Translations under genes and position numbers: made by a program | DNA from: Pholis gunnellus | Taxonomy: Eukaryota > Chordata > Actinopteri > Perciformes > Pholidae | Direction of reading: 5' to 3' | DNA: 64,000 bases | Assembly (NCBI GenBank): GCA_910591455.2 | Contig: OU342817.1 | Coordinates: 15,716,415 to 15,780,414 of the forward strand | Shown: positions 50,850 through 62,388 of the stretch, in pieces | How positions within the stretch are numbered: position 1 is the stretch's first letter | How the letters are laid out: every line of letters starts with the position of its first letter | Notes under the pieces: generated by a model | The model's input: only the letters and a program-made list of their open reading frames with translations | What the model was told of the DNA's origin: nothing | Database searches by the model: none

Positions 50850-52762
50850 TTAAAATCGGGCCTCATTCAAGGCCAAAGGCTTGTCCTTTGAGTCTGGGTA
50901 AAGCAGGAAGCCAGAGAAAGTGCTGTCATCCTCACTGCTGGAGTAAACTCCGTTCCAGTCTCTCAGCGTCTCCAGCCACACCTGGTCGCCTTCATTCAGC
51001 TGCATCAGTGCGAGGTTGGACGCCTGATCGATGTCCTGGCCGTACAGAGAATCCCGAGTTCGCAGCTTCCGTATCCCGTTAACCACGAGGGCGGCACGCA
51101 CGGGCCTGTTGCGCACGGTGATGTGGTAACTGAATAAGTAGACCCCCGGGTAGGTGGCGTTGAACTTGTTGAGTGCTGGGTCCCAGTGCCCCTCCCCGTT
51201 ATAAAACACCTTATCAAACTTCACGGGCAGGCCGGGCGGAGGGAAGGACCTGCTGGGAAACAAGCCCACACTGAAGGCAGAGCGAATCTGTTCCACACTC
51301 TCACCTGGTGGGCCTTTAGGGCCCCGTGGCCCACGCCCACCTTTAGCTCCCCTCTCCCCCCTCAGCCCTGCCATGCCCCTGCCTCCTGGAGGTCCCGGGG
51401 GCCCTCTGGCACCAGTATCCCCCTTCCCACCCGGAGGCCCTGGCTCCCCTCTCTCTCCCTTTGCACCATCAGTTCCATTCACTCCTGTGGGGCCCATCTC
51501 ACCGCTCAGACCAGGGGGCCCACGCTCACCCACATGACCTTTCTCGCCTGGTAAACACTCGCTTGTAGTTACTTGTTCACCTTTCTGACCCTTTGTCCCA
51601 GCTACCCCAGGGGGACCCATAGGCCCCTCTCGCCCGGTGTTGCCCTTAGTCCCATTCAGGCCGGGCTCTCCTCTTTCTCCAGGGTCCCCTTTCAGACCAC
51701 TGAAGCCACGTTCACCTTTCTCTCCTCTGGGGCCCGGATCACCTATAGAAAGTATATAATCACATAGGAAGACATGTTGTGATGAGAATACTTTAATTTC
51801 CCCAATAGTAATAACATTTGCATATGTGTATAGGGTGCATTTATACATACTTTAATCTCATATAATTCAGTATGAACGAAGGAGATGATCTGATATGAAA
51901 AAGGTATTTACTGACCTCTCTCTCCTGGTTTTCCTGGGATGCCAGGGGCACCAGGAAGACCCACCAGTCCTTGATCACCTTTGTCACCTGTGGTAGTTTT
52001 GATAAATAAAGCGTAGAAAATGACATCCGCAACATACTTATACAGGACAGCGTTTTGCAAGAAAGGAGAGAGTGATAGAGCGAGAGAAACGGAGAGATTG
52101 CTGTTAAGCCCCGTAGTACCTGTGTCGCCATTGAGTCCGTTGGCTCCAGGTAGTCCTGCTGGTCCTGGGGGTCCTCTGAGCCCTGTTTCTGCCTTCTCTC
52201 CTGGTAACCCTGAAAACAAACAAACAGAGAGGAGTATGAAGAAGAACAACATTTGACCACCAAAAGCTAATTTTTTCGGAAAATGATAATCCATTTTACC
52301 TAAAGGGCCCATCTCTCCTTGCGGCCCTGGTGGCCCACTCTCTCCCATGGGCCCTACAGGGCCTCTCTCTGGCGGACAGCACTCACAGACGTTGAAGAAG
52401 CATTCATTGAAGTCAAGGGTATAGTTTCCGAGGGTGTTCCCGGGGGGCGCCATGGCATCGGTGGGGAACTCAGTGGAGTAAGTGTCACTGGAGTAGGTGG
52501 TGCTGTCTGCAGGGGACAGGGAGTAAGCGTCCATTGTAACCTCAGTTGTCTCATCCGTCTGCAGGCTGCTGGAAGGAGATGGGGTCGTGGTGGTGGTGCG
52601 TCCGAATCCTCCACCCCCACCTCCGCCGCCGCTGCTCCCAGCTCGAGGGGGCTTCTTGGTGGTCTGAGGTTTGGGCCAGCGTGTGGTTCTGGCGCTGGAG
52701 GCCTGCGTGGCCATCTGTACCACAAGGAGAGTGGTCAGGAGGACCAGGCGAACGGAAGGCAT
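50850..52762 (-). CDS. otol1: Otolin-1, secreted inner-ear collagen with C1q domain, 4 coding exons
   Basis: Minus exons 52762-52300, 52209-52120, 51987-51916 and 51742-50850 join in phase to 505 residues, close to salmonid otolin (about 508). Order: signal peptide (MPSVRLVLLTTLLVVQMATQ, about 1-24); Thr/Ser/Gly-rich spacer; FNECFFNVCECCPP cysteine cluster before the triple helix, matching the human FFLNCCDCC block; Gly-X-Y collagen repeats (about 140-355) with one break at QVTTSECLPG; C1q domain (about 362-505) with FSYHITVRNRP, DWNGVYSSSEDDSTFSGFLL. Otolin is an extracellular scaffold of otoliths that trimerises through C1q and collagen and binds calcium (family knowledge). Adjacency to ppm1l matches the human OTOL1-PPM1L neighbourhood and separates it from other C1q-collagens. 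A non-coding exon 1 precedes it. Whether this is the a or b copy of a duplicated pair is not decided. Confidence 0.92.
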
Positions 52763-52900
52763 TCTGAGTGCTTGACACAATAAGCTGTTAGAGAGAAGAG
52801 TGGAAGTTTTGAGGAATGTAGATAAAACAGGTGCCGCACTTTTTTTGTATTGCATCACGGTGTGTTAACGATGAATAGAAAAGCAACAAGTGCATCTTAC

Positions 52901-52978
52901 CTGTTGATGTAAATGGTGTTGACTCTTCACTCCATCCCTTCCATCGACTGATTGATGCAGGCTGCCTCTTTCCTTATA
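52901..52978 (-). promoter_or_regulatory. TATA promoter and non-coding first exon of otol1
   Basis: TATAAG on the minus strand at 52973-52978. About 30 bases downstream a transcript would start near 52945. A splice donor (CAACAG then GTAAGA) ends the exon at 52901. The next acceptor (TCTCTCTAACAG) lies at about 52785, 23 bases before the ATG. Confidence 0.6.
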
Positions 52979-54370
52979 TTGGCCCGAGACAGAGAACAAG
53001 GGACTGAACACCGGGGTTATTAGGAGGTAGGTGGGCTGGCAGGAACAGATTACATGACTCCTGAGGGATATGAAATAAAGCAGGTTGTATACAAGGCAAG
53101 ACTTTATTCTTTGTGATGAGGGATATGATTCCAGGGCCTGTAAGCGCACACACTGCTTAAATGGTGTTCACACACATGCTTGCTTTGTACACAAACAGCA
53201 GAAATATAAGGTTACACACAAAGACACACATCCGCAGAACATGTGTACATAAGCATAGAGTACACACACACACACACACATTGTTTGTAATGAATAGCAC
53301 ATCATGTGAGAGTTACTGGGTGCAACACCTTGTAGCGATCACACCAATTGGCAGCACCTCAAAGCAGAAAATGGATCACCATGCACCCAGTGGGAGAGGG
53401 ATCAATGTCCCAAAACAGACGGCGTGGCAACATTGATCCAAACGTTCATCTCCTTGATCAAACCAACCCAAAGAGCCCAGTAAACCCGGTAAACCTCATG
53501 GAAACCTGGCCCCACTGAAGCAAGCCTTACGCGTCTCAGAATCTGTGTTGGATGTAGTTTCAAACCTCTGACATTAACTCTGAATGATTCCTCATTAAGT
53601 TGCCAAAGTTCCACACAAAATCTTGTGTGGAGCCATACTGTACATGAAAAAAATAATAAATGAACTGAGTGCATATACACTGCTTTATTATAGACCTGTG
53701 TTGTATAATGTGTGCTCTTAAAATACAAGAATAAAAATGTAATCATCCAGGTTTAATCACCCAAGCATCCTCAAGTATGTCATTGTTACCACAGTGTGTA
53801 TTTTAGTGTGTATGTTGGCAAATCATACTGCCACGCCCCTATTTCTCTAAAGAAGGAAATAGAAGTCCTGAAGCTATTGCCATTGGGCTCGGTTAAAAAA
53901 ATAAATTGATATTAGAGTTTATGCGGGAAAAAAAGAATACCAAATCAGATGAAAAACAAGGAAACAGGTGGAGGAGGAGGACAAGGAGCACCTGATCTGT
54001 CAGCCTGAGAGGAGAGACACCCCGCGATTATTGAACTAACATCCATAAGTGGGAGAAATGAGGGTGAAAGTGATGACATCAGGCAAAGATTTTCTCCCAG
54101 AAGTAATTTATTTCATAAATGTATTTGGGCTGCACCGAATAGCTGGAAGCTTCATAACCTTGACATCATTCATTTAAATTCTTAATCTTTTAAATATTGT
54201 TGTTTTTTAATGCATATGATTGTAATATGAGATGCATTTAGTTAAACGGTGTGTGTGTTCATTAAAACAGCCGGCTGGGCCTTCATCAGTCTAAGCACGG
54301 ATTTGCGCATGTTTGTGAAAGAGGCCCAATGACACACCAACTGAAGTTAGATTCACTTATTCTTTTGCTT

Positions 54371-54540
54371 AAAAAGGTCCAGTGTGTAGGATTTGGCATC
54401 ATCTATCTGTGAGGTTTCAGATTGCAATCAATGGAAACTCCTCCTGTGGGCCAAGTGTGTAGGAGAACTACGGCTTGTTTTATAGTATTATATTACATTT
54501 CTGCAAATAGTCCCCCCTAAATGCTGCACTGTACCTTCAA
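54371..54540. mobile_element. ~170-bp MITE-like element with imperfect terminal inverted repeats
   Basis: The left end AAAAAGGTCCAGTGTGTAGG mirrors the right end, whose complement reads TTGAAGGTACAGTGCAGCAT. The internal words GAGGTTTCAGATTGCAA and GTGTAGGAGAACTACGG are familiar from an abundant percomorph repeat. TTAA lies at or beside both ends. Confidence 0.6.
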
Positions 54541-54646
54541 TTAAGTGTTAAACGTTTAATACTATTTGTGACTGTACTAATTAGATTCGTGTGTGCGAGT
54601 ATAAATTGTGATTGTGTTGATGTCAGAGAAATATTACTCCAGAAAG

Positions 54647-54660
54647 CCACCGGGTGGCAG
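54647..54660 (+). promoter_or_regulatory. CTCF-like motif
   Basis: CCACCGGGTGGCAG matches the CTCF core CCASYAGRKGGCRS at 13 of 14 positions. It lies between the otol1 and ppm1l promoters. Confidence 0.4.
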
Positions 54661-55068
54661 TGTTGGGTCAATGCACTGCTGTCTGAACAAAGGCATCTTC
54701 TCGCAATTGTTATAACCCATATTATAATCTAAAATGTGTTATTGTGTCATACCCTTTTATCTGAATTTAAATTGTGCTGCATATATAGCTGCTTTATTTG
54801 TGTGCGTCTACAAATACAGTGTGTTCTATTGATTGATGTCCAGTTGACATGACATGTCAGCAGGGTCATACAATGTGGGGATGTATTTAGATTTGATATC
54901 AGCCTGATATCATATTATAGTAGATGACATCATCATTTCATTCCGCAATGTCTTATCCATCGTATGATTCTGCAGCTGCGCACTTTCGTCATAATGGATG
55001 AGTCAGTGTCAAAACATCTACTTCCGCTAAATACTTTCAAAATAAAGCCCCAGTGTAATTAACATCCT

Positions 55069-55688
55069 TTGTGCACCGCAGTTGGCTTCGGCTTCAGCTT
55101 GTGTCTTTGCTTTCTTAAGACATCCACAGCTGACTACCGGTCTTATTCTCGATTGGTTTTGACACAAGCTCAAGAATGGAGACGTGCGTGTGGAGCGTGT
55201 GCTGATGAATGCGGAGACCGAACCGGCTATCCGAGGGAAGAGACGGGGTCAGCGGCGGAAAAGGAGGACACCTCCAGTCACATCGTCGACTCTCTGCCCC
55301 CACGGTGACATGTCTCTCGCCGGGGTGGGTCCAACCCGAAATATCAGTCATCCTACAATGGGCTGCGGGAGATCGGCTCAACTCGGAGAATCCTCTCGCA
55401 GCTGTTCAGGGAGCCGAAGATAGGACCGAGACATCGGACCGAGTCAGTGACGGTGGCCTGCCCGCTTTTGTCGTGCGCTTCTCGGCCCGGTGTCTGGCAG
55501 TCTGCCGTGCACAGTGCGCGTATGCGGTCGGAGTAGAGACAACAGGCCTCCGTAGAAAACACTTTAGATGTTGAAATTCAGCCTTTGCCAATCGATTTTT
55601 CTTCACACTCCCGGCGAACGGATGGAGTGAATTGTGCAAAAAAAAAAAAAAAGGAAGAGAGAGACAGACCGCAGTTTGGTTGCGTGTG
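55069..55688 (+). other. Probable promoter and 5' UTR of ppm1l
   Basis: The GC- and CpG-richest stretch in the right part of the window, running without a break into the first coding exon. It holds an A14 run at about 55639-55652, some 37 bases before the start codon. Confidence 0.5.
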
Positions 55689-58600
55689 ATGATAGGAGAC
55701 ACAATGACGCTCTTGTCTCTTCTGGGTCGGATCATGCGTTATTTTCTCCTCAGGCCGGAGACGTTGTTCCTGCTGTGCATAAGTCTGGCGCTGTGGAGTT
55801 ACTTCTTCCACACGGACGAGGTGAAAACCATCGTCAAGTCCAGCCGGGACGCCGTGAAGATGGTGAAGGGGAAAGTGGCGGAGATGATGCAGAATGACCG
55901 ACTGGGAGGCCTCAGCGTCCTGGACGCGGAGTTCTCCAAGACCTGGGACTTCAAGAACAACAACGTAGCCGTGTACTCCATACAGGGGAGGCGAGACCAC
56001 ATGGAGGACCGCTTCGAGGTGCTCACCGACATCGCCAACAAGAGCCACCCGTCCATATTCGGGATATTTGACGGCCACGGTGGAGAGGTATGGCTGGGAG
56101 GGGGAGAGGTTAGACAGGCCGATGCATTAGGCTGCACTCATCCAGACCTGCAGCTGCACACGAGTTAGCGCCACTTTGAATTCCGTGCAGGTAGAGAGAC
56201 AGGCAGGTATTGGGAGAACGCATACAGTAGCTCAATATTTGCTGCTATTGTTTTGAGGCTATATGCTCAATAAAACCTATTGTGAACTGTGTGGAGATGT
56301 ATCACAACACCACTATGACATGATATATATAATATTCTGAATAAAGTGATATTATAAGAGATGGAAAATAACAGCACCGTGCCAGGTTTCTATGGGAACA
56401 CAGTTAATTACTGTGCCACAGACATATGCCTTGAGCCCCCCCTCCTCCTCTTCCTCCATCATCATTGTCTTCTGTGTGAACACCTCCTCTGTCCCGCTGC
56501 CAATCAGGGAGTTGACTTTGGATGCATAACAAAGACCTTGTGTGTGTGTGCGCGCGTGTGGGGGTTAGTTGTGTTCGTGGGAAGGTTTTGTCCATCTTTC
56601 CACCACCACTCCCTGTGTCGTCAAGGGTCAATGGTTTCTCATGGCTCCCTTCAGACCACGTGTCTCAGCCGCCATCTGTCACAGCGCCACCCCTGTGCCC
56701 CAGAGGTTCCAGTGAATGATACTGGCTGAGTACCTGATTTACAGCCCAATTGCTCCAACTGCACAGGAACATATTTAGATGGTTTTGTCGAGACAGCGAT
56801 CCCAAACCCAAAGATATTCAGTTGACGGCTAAGAAAACCAGCAAATAACCTTTTTTTTTATTTGAGAGGCTGGAAGCAGTGACGTTTGTGCTTTAGCTTT
56901 CTTACATTTTTAGGGGATTTATTAGTCTTACATATAGAAAGTTGAACTACGGTGTTTTCTAATTTAAACCGAGTTCTAGTTTGAATCATTATTCTAACAC
57001 ACATTCATCAATGTGTATCAATCCAAGAATTTTCTTATGAAAAAGCCTTTTAAGCTCTGTGTGCAAAGTGTTATTTACAACTAAAAGATGAATGTCAGGG
57101 TTAAGCATAATAGTTCTTATATCATATCTGCAATAAACGTTCATGAATGAAAATTAAAGCTCCGCCTCTCAAACCAAATGTTCTCCATGCTGGTCGGGTC
57201 ACACCAGAACATTCATTCCTGTGTCTGATCCGCTGCACATCGGCACTAAACATTTGATGAGAGGAAAATACTGAAGGGAACTCCCCGTTCTCTTTTTTTA
57301 AAAAGATTAGTTGCCGCTTGGTTGTGTTCAATCGTAGCGAGAGAGAGAGACAACAAACAGAGAGTCAAAGGTGTTTACCCATCTGGATCCCTCTCCATTC
57401 ATGTCCCCTAAACACATATTTATCTTTCCTGTCCGTCCTGACATCTCTCAATCTCTCACCCTCACTCTTTCCATCCTTTGAGTTTCCTTCCCTTTTTATT
57501 TGCTCAAATGTGCATCTCTGTGTATTCATTTGTGTTTTCACTCATTCTTTTATATTTCATCTTTCAGTACTCTCAGTCAAATTGGGTTTGGACTGAATGT
57601 GTCACTCTGACATGGACCTCAGCTATTATAGGGTCATGAGCATCAATACACAGACCTCATCCTGAAATATGGAAACAAGTAAGCACCAACCGTAAAGTAA
57701 ATGCAGATAGTAAAACGATGGGGGATGGGTCCAAAGTTAAGGGTTATGTGAGAAAGCTGTGTTTGTCTTCTGGGACTCTCAATGCCGGCGGTGTTGTCGT
57801 GAAATATTACAACATGTGTGGATTTTTTTTATGCAGTTTGGCACAACCGTAAAAACAAACAAACATCGGCAATATTAAATGAAGTGATGCCGCCAAACCA
57901 AACACAGGCCGGTAGAACCAGGCCGTCTCTGGCAGTGCAGTGTGTTCTGAAAATATGCAGGACATTTCTCAAACGCCTCTCTGTTTTTTTCTGCCTGTAT
58001 TTTTTTTATCGAGGTAGTGAATTCTGACCCAGAATTATAAAAAGTCAGCACAAGCTGCTGCTCCCCTTCGTGATTTACAGAGACTACCTGCTGCTGAGGC
58101 AGGAACTGTGAAAAGTTTACAACTTTAAAAGGCGTTCGCACTACTTTTGCTACATGAAATTGAATTCATGACTCGTGGGGCAATAAAGCAGCGACGTCAA
58201 TAATGTACATTCACTCATTAAATCCTCAGACTGTGAAATATTTGAGTCATTTATGAAGTCTGTAAATGGAAATCTATTTCGCGGTTCACTGAGTGCCCCT
58301 TTTCTCTCTGCACTAAATGAATGAGTACATGTGTCCAGCAGAAGGGAAAGAGAGAAACAGGGAAGCAGGAAGAGATGGTTACACTCTAGTGATCTTTGGG
58401 AATAACATGATCACGTCCAGGTGTCGTTTCCTCGCTGTTTTCTACTCCCAATGCCGTTTAATTAATGGCAAACATTTTCAGTCTAGTGGTTGTCTGTTTT
58501 TTTTAGTTGCGAATGAATATTGAAGGTCTGCACCGGTGCTGTACATGCTTTCACACATCATCAGAACATCAGAAAGCCAAACAGTGAAGCGTGCAAGTTG

Positions 58601-61600
58601 AACGGCCCAAAGTGCAATAATTTCCATAAGAACTGTGAATATGTACTCTGTATCTGCCGTGACATTAAGATGGTATGACAGTTTCCTAATAAAGATTTGA
58701 TTCGACAGCATTAGCATAATGGAAATCTTGACAGAGAAAGAAAAGGAAGAAGACTATGGAGGAGGAGGAGGAGGAGGAGGAGGAGGAGGAGGAGGAGGAG
58801 GAGGAGGAGGAGGAGGAGGAGGAGGAGGAGGAGGAGGAGGGTGGCTGGGGGATGAGGAGGTTGTTCAATAATTCAACACAGAGCACCTGCTGTATGAAAC
58901 GAAAGAAGTACTCGTGTAAAAAGTCCTGGGTCAAATTACCTGCTAACAACAGGGGGCAAACCCCCGAAGAGTAACAACATTATTTATCTTATTCTGGGGG
59001 CCAAACCGAGGATAATTAATCACAAAATGTGATGAACCGTATATGTATAATGCAGTGCAGCCAGTTGTATGAATTTCTGAACCTTTTAAGCTAATTTGAA
59101 ACAATCAATACCAAAACAGCTCTGTGCTTCTTCCGCCGTCTAACCCTCCCCGTGTTCTTCCTCCCTCCCCTTCTGACCTCCCCCCTCTCTCTCCCAGGCT
59201 GCGGCTGACTACGTGAAGGCCCACCTGCCAGACTCCCTGAAGCAGCAGCTGCAGTCCTTTGAGAGAGAGAAGAGAGAGAGCGCTCTCTCTTACAGCAGCA
59301 TCCTCGAGCAGCGCATCCAGACTGTGGATCGTGAGATGCTGGACAAGCTCTCTGCCAACCACGATGAAGCAGGTTAGGGGGCGGAGGACAGGGGGGTTGG
59401 AAGTGAATATTTAGTTGTGTGTGTGTGTGTGTGGTTGGGGGACAGTTTATGGGTCAACAGAGAGAAGACGGGAAGAAAGCTGAAGCGGCGTTTTGTGAAA
59501 TAAACCAGCTACAATCAATCTAAAACACTAACATTTGAAATGTTGTGCACCCTGGCCTTGGTTAAAGTAGAGATGTTGATATAATATCTTCAAGCCCTGG
59601 TTTATTCGGTATTCACGCTCTCTTGCCTCTTACAGGACATGACACAGCACCTCGGCTATCACACAAATCTCACAATTTCCTGTAAAATGTCCTCCCCGCA
59701 GACATTATTTACCTCTTTGACGGGTTCCCTCTTTACACCCTATAGGGGCTATTCCATTTCCAAAGTTATTGGAACTACTGAAATACATGCTGGCAGTTCC
59801 CACGCTCTGTTATGTCTCATTAGTTGTTGCAGCAATTTTTGGGTTGATATCAGTTGTTACACTTGTCTCCTCCAACTTCACAATTTTATTGGAACAGAGT
59901 AAATAAAACAAGATCATTTGCTGGTAGGCTGCCTACAAGATTGGCTGGGATTACTGAAATACATCTACTTATTGAAAAAATGTCTTGTGTTCTGAACAAA
60001 TACAGATTAATTCAAAACTAGATGTAGTCACAATTTGACTTTTGATTTGGTTATGCATTTACATCCACTCAGATACACGAGGAAGAGGGTCAAAGTTCAA
60101 GATGCCATGCAATGAGGAAGTAGTGTGTCCCAACTGAATGCGTACTACATGCATCAATGTCATTTAAAAATATAATATTTGTCTCTGCAGTAGCGCTCCA
60201 GCCGCGGCGATTTCCAGCAACATCCAATCCTCCATGAGACATCCAACCATTTTAATATCAAGTCTATGCATCCAACACACGAGCCAAAGCAACTTCAACA
60301 ACAGCAAGTCCTCCTCGGGAAATCCACATGACAAACAATTCCTTAGTTTAAGCAGACAATGACAGCTGAATGACTCGTAGCGCATCCAACGCCGTTTGTT
60401 TTTACCTCTTGTCCATAAGTCCAGTCGCGTCTGTTCTTCCACTCCCACTAATCAGTCACAGCCACTGCCCATGCAGCAATAGAGGAGTTGTTTTAACGCA
60501 CCTTTGTTGGAGATCCAGGCGCTTTTTATTTGTTGTTCTAAAATAATAAGTAAACTCATATCCTACCAGATGTTGAAGGCCAATAAACAATGTCAGACTC
60601 AAATGTGTGTGCGTGTGAGAGAGGGGAAATAATATATGTATCGAAGATGATACTGATACATTCTTAAACGATGAGGAGAGACGGTGAAAACACTTAGTTC
60701 GGTCTCCACTAAAGCTAGGACTTCCTCTCTCCCCGCGTTTTTCAAAATCTGTGAATCACGGCTTTCAACAAAACATAAGGAGAGGTCTCATCTCAAACAA
60801 TGATAATTATTCTGCAAATGTAAACACAAACTGCTATTATGGCTCCTTCGTGCTCCACTTGTAGTGCAGACGGAGGGATGTATTACGCTGTAGTTGATAC
60901 TCTTTACTCTGATGTAAAATTCAGATTGATCAGTTGATGGCATTTGATACATCTACCCCAAGGAACTGTTGTTTTTGGCCTGTTGTATCTCTCGCTCGCT
61001 CACTCACTCACTCACACAAACATTCCCTCATGTCATTATAGGTTACTCTACATGTACGCTCAGGCCTGGGGATTAGGTGGTCTAATCTTTACAAATCACT
61101 GTATTTATTATAGTGCAGAACATCAAATGAAAATATAATAGTGGCAGATATGATCATACCAGAGATCTCTTGACATTTTCATTCCTGGAGATATATTTAC
61201 TGACATTTTGGACGTGGCCCAAGACTGTTGTAACACTCACTGTTATCTTAAATGTCACATAAACCAAACATTACCTTTCTTTCTCTTGTTTGCTCTGAAC
61301 AGCAACCACAAGCAACACAGTAAATAATACATTAAATCCGGCACAAAGAGTTTTTTTGGAAAACCATTACATTTTCTTATGATGTGATAACCCCATGCTT
61401 CTGTTGCTCCCGCTGTTTAAAATAAACAGGAAACCAGATTTAACTCAGAATTGTTGGAACATTAACTAAAAAAAAACCCAGCTTTCTGGGACTGTTTCCT
61501 CTTATTTTTGTCCTTGTCATCCAATCTCCCCATGCAGGAACGACATGTCTGGTAGCCCTGCTTTCAGACAGAGAACTCACAGTGGCAAACGTTGGAGACT

Positions 61601-62388
61601 CTCGCGGCGTGTTGTGCGACAAAGACGGAAACGCTGTCGCACTGTCGCACGACCACAAGCCGTACCAGCTGAAAGAGCGCAAGAGGATCAAGAGGGCAGG
61701 TAGAGAACCCGCCCCGTCAAATATCCCACACACTGACTGTACCTGCACTGCACTCTCACCGGGAGGAATTTAGGGCCCTTTGCTGCCATCTGTTGGTCAA
61801 TTTAGAAACAGCATTGTGTTTGATAAAGCACAGGGTCAGACGTTGATGAAATAGATACCTAGGCTGTGTGATTAAAAGAGTTTCACAGGTGATCTTTGTT
61901 TATTAAGTTATATCAAATCAATCCAGTTTTCTGCCACACTTACTCATTAGTTTGATTGAAATACTGTAAGTCCACATGAGCAGATCATCAGACTGTGCTT
62001 AAACCTTTTCATTCTTATTTCTTCCCTTCCAGGAGGTTTCATCAGTTTTAATGGATCCTGGAGAGTCCAGGGGATCCTGGCTATGTCCCGCTCCCTAGGG
62101 GACTACCCACTTAAAAACCTCAACGTAGTCATCCCCGACCCCGATATCATGACCTTTGACATGGACAAGCTGCAGCCAGAGTTCATGATCCTGGCCTCAG
62201 ACGGCCTGTGGGACGCTTTCAGCAACGAGGAGGCCGTCCGGTTCGTCCGCGAGCGTCTGGACGAGCCTCACTTCGGCGCCAAGAGCATCGTCCTCCAGTC
62301 CTTCTACCGCGGCTGCCCCGACAACATCACCGTCATGGTGGTGAAGTTCAAAAGTGGAGCTGGGGGGAGCAGCAAGGCGGGGGAGTAG
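55689..62388 (+). CDS. ppm1l: Protein phosphatase 1L (PP2C family), 4 coding exons
   Basis: Exons 55689-56087, 59198-59372, 61538-61699 and 62033-62388 join in phase to 363 residues (human 360). Near-identical N terminus MIGDTMTLLSLLGRIMRYF fixes the start at 55689. One transmembrane segment (TLFLLCISLALWSYFF, about 22-37) precedes a cytosolic PP2C domain. Metal-binding and catalytic marks are RRDHMEDR, IFDGHGGE, VANVGDSRGVL, MSRSLGDYPLK, ASDGLWDAFSNEEA and GCPDNITVMVV. PPM1L is an ER-membrane Mg/Mn-dependent Ser/Thr phosphatase that dephosphorylates stress kinases (TAK1, ASK1) and CERT (family knowledge). Introns of 3.1 and 2.2 kb dominate the gene. The first holds a (GGA)28 microsatellite and the last a CTCF-like motif. 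The C-terminal tail SGAGGSSKAGE differs from human, as expected for this unconserved end. Confidence 0.97.
58757..58840. repeat. (GGA)28 microsatellite in ppm1l intron 1
   Basis: About 84 bases of uninterrupted GGA. One strand is all purine, so triplex or G-rich structures are possible. The polyglutamate reading frame through it is not a gene. Confidence 0.9.

Larger units (their letters stand above)
52979..55068. other. Spacer between divergent otol1 and ppm1l
   Basis: No coding exon. It contains a CA run near 53263-53280, a MITE-like element at 54371-54540 and a CTCF-like motif at 54647-54660. Confidence 0.55.

Noticed and set aside
55632..55688. N-terminal extension of ppm1l through the A-run
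   Set aside because: It begins with TTG, not ATG; the human N terminus aligns to ATG 55689.
58756..58974. Polyglutamate/polyserine frames through the GGA repeat
   Set aside because: Microsatellite in a ppm1l intron, no coding context.
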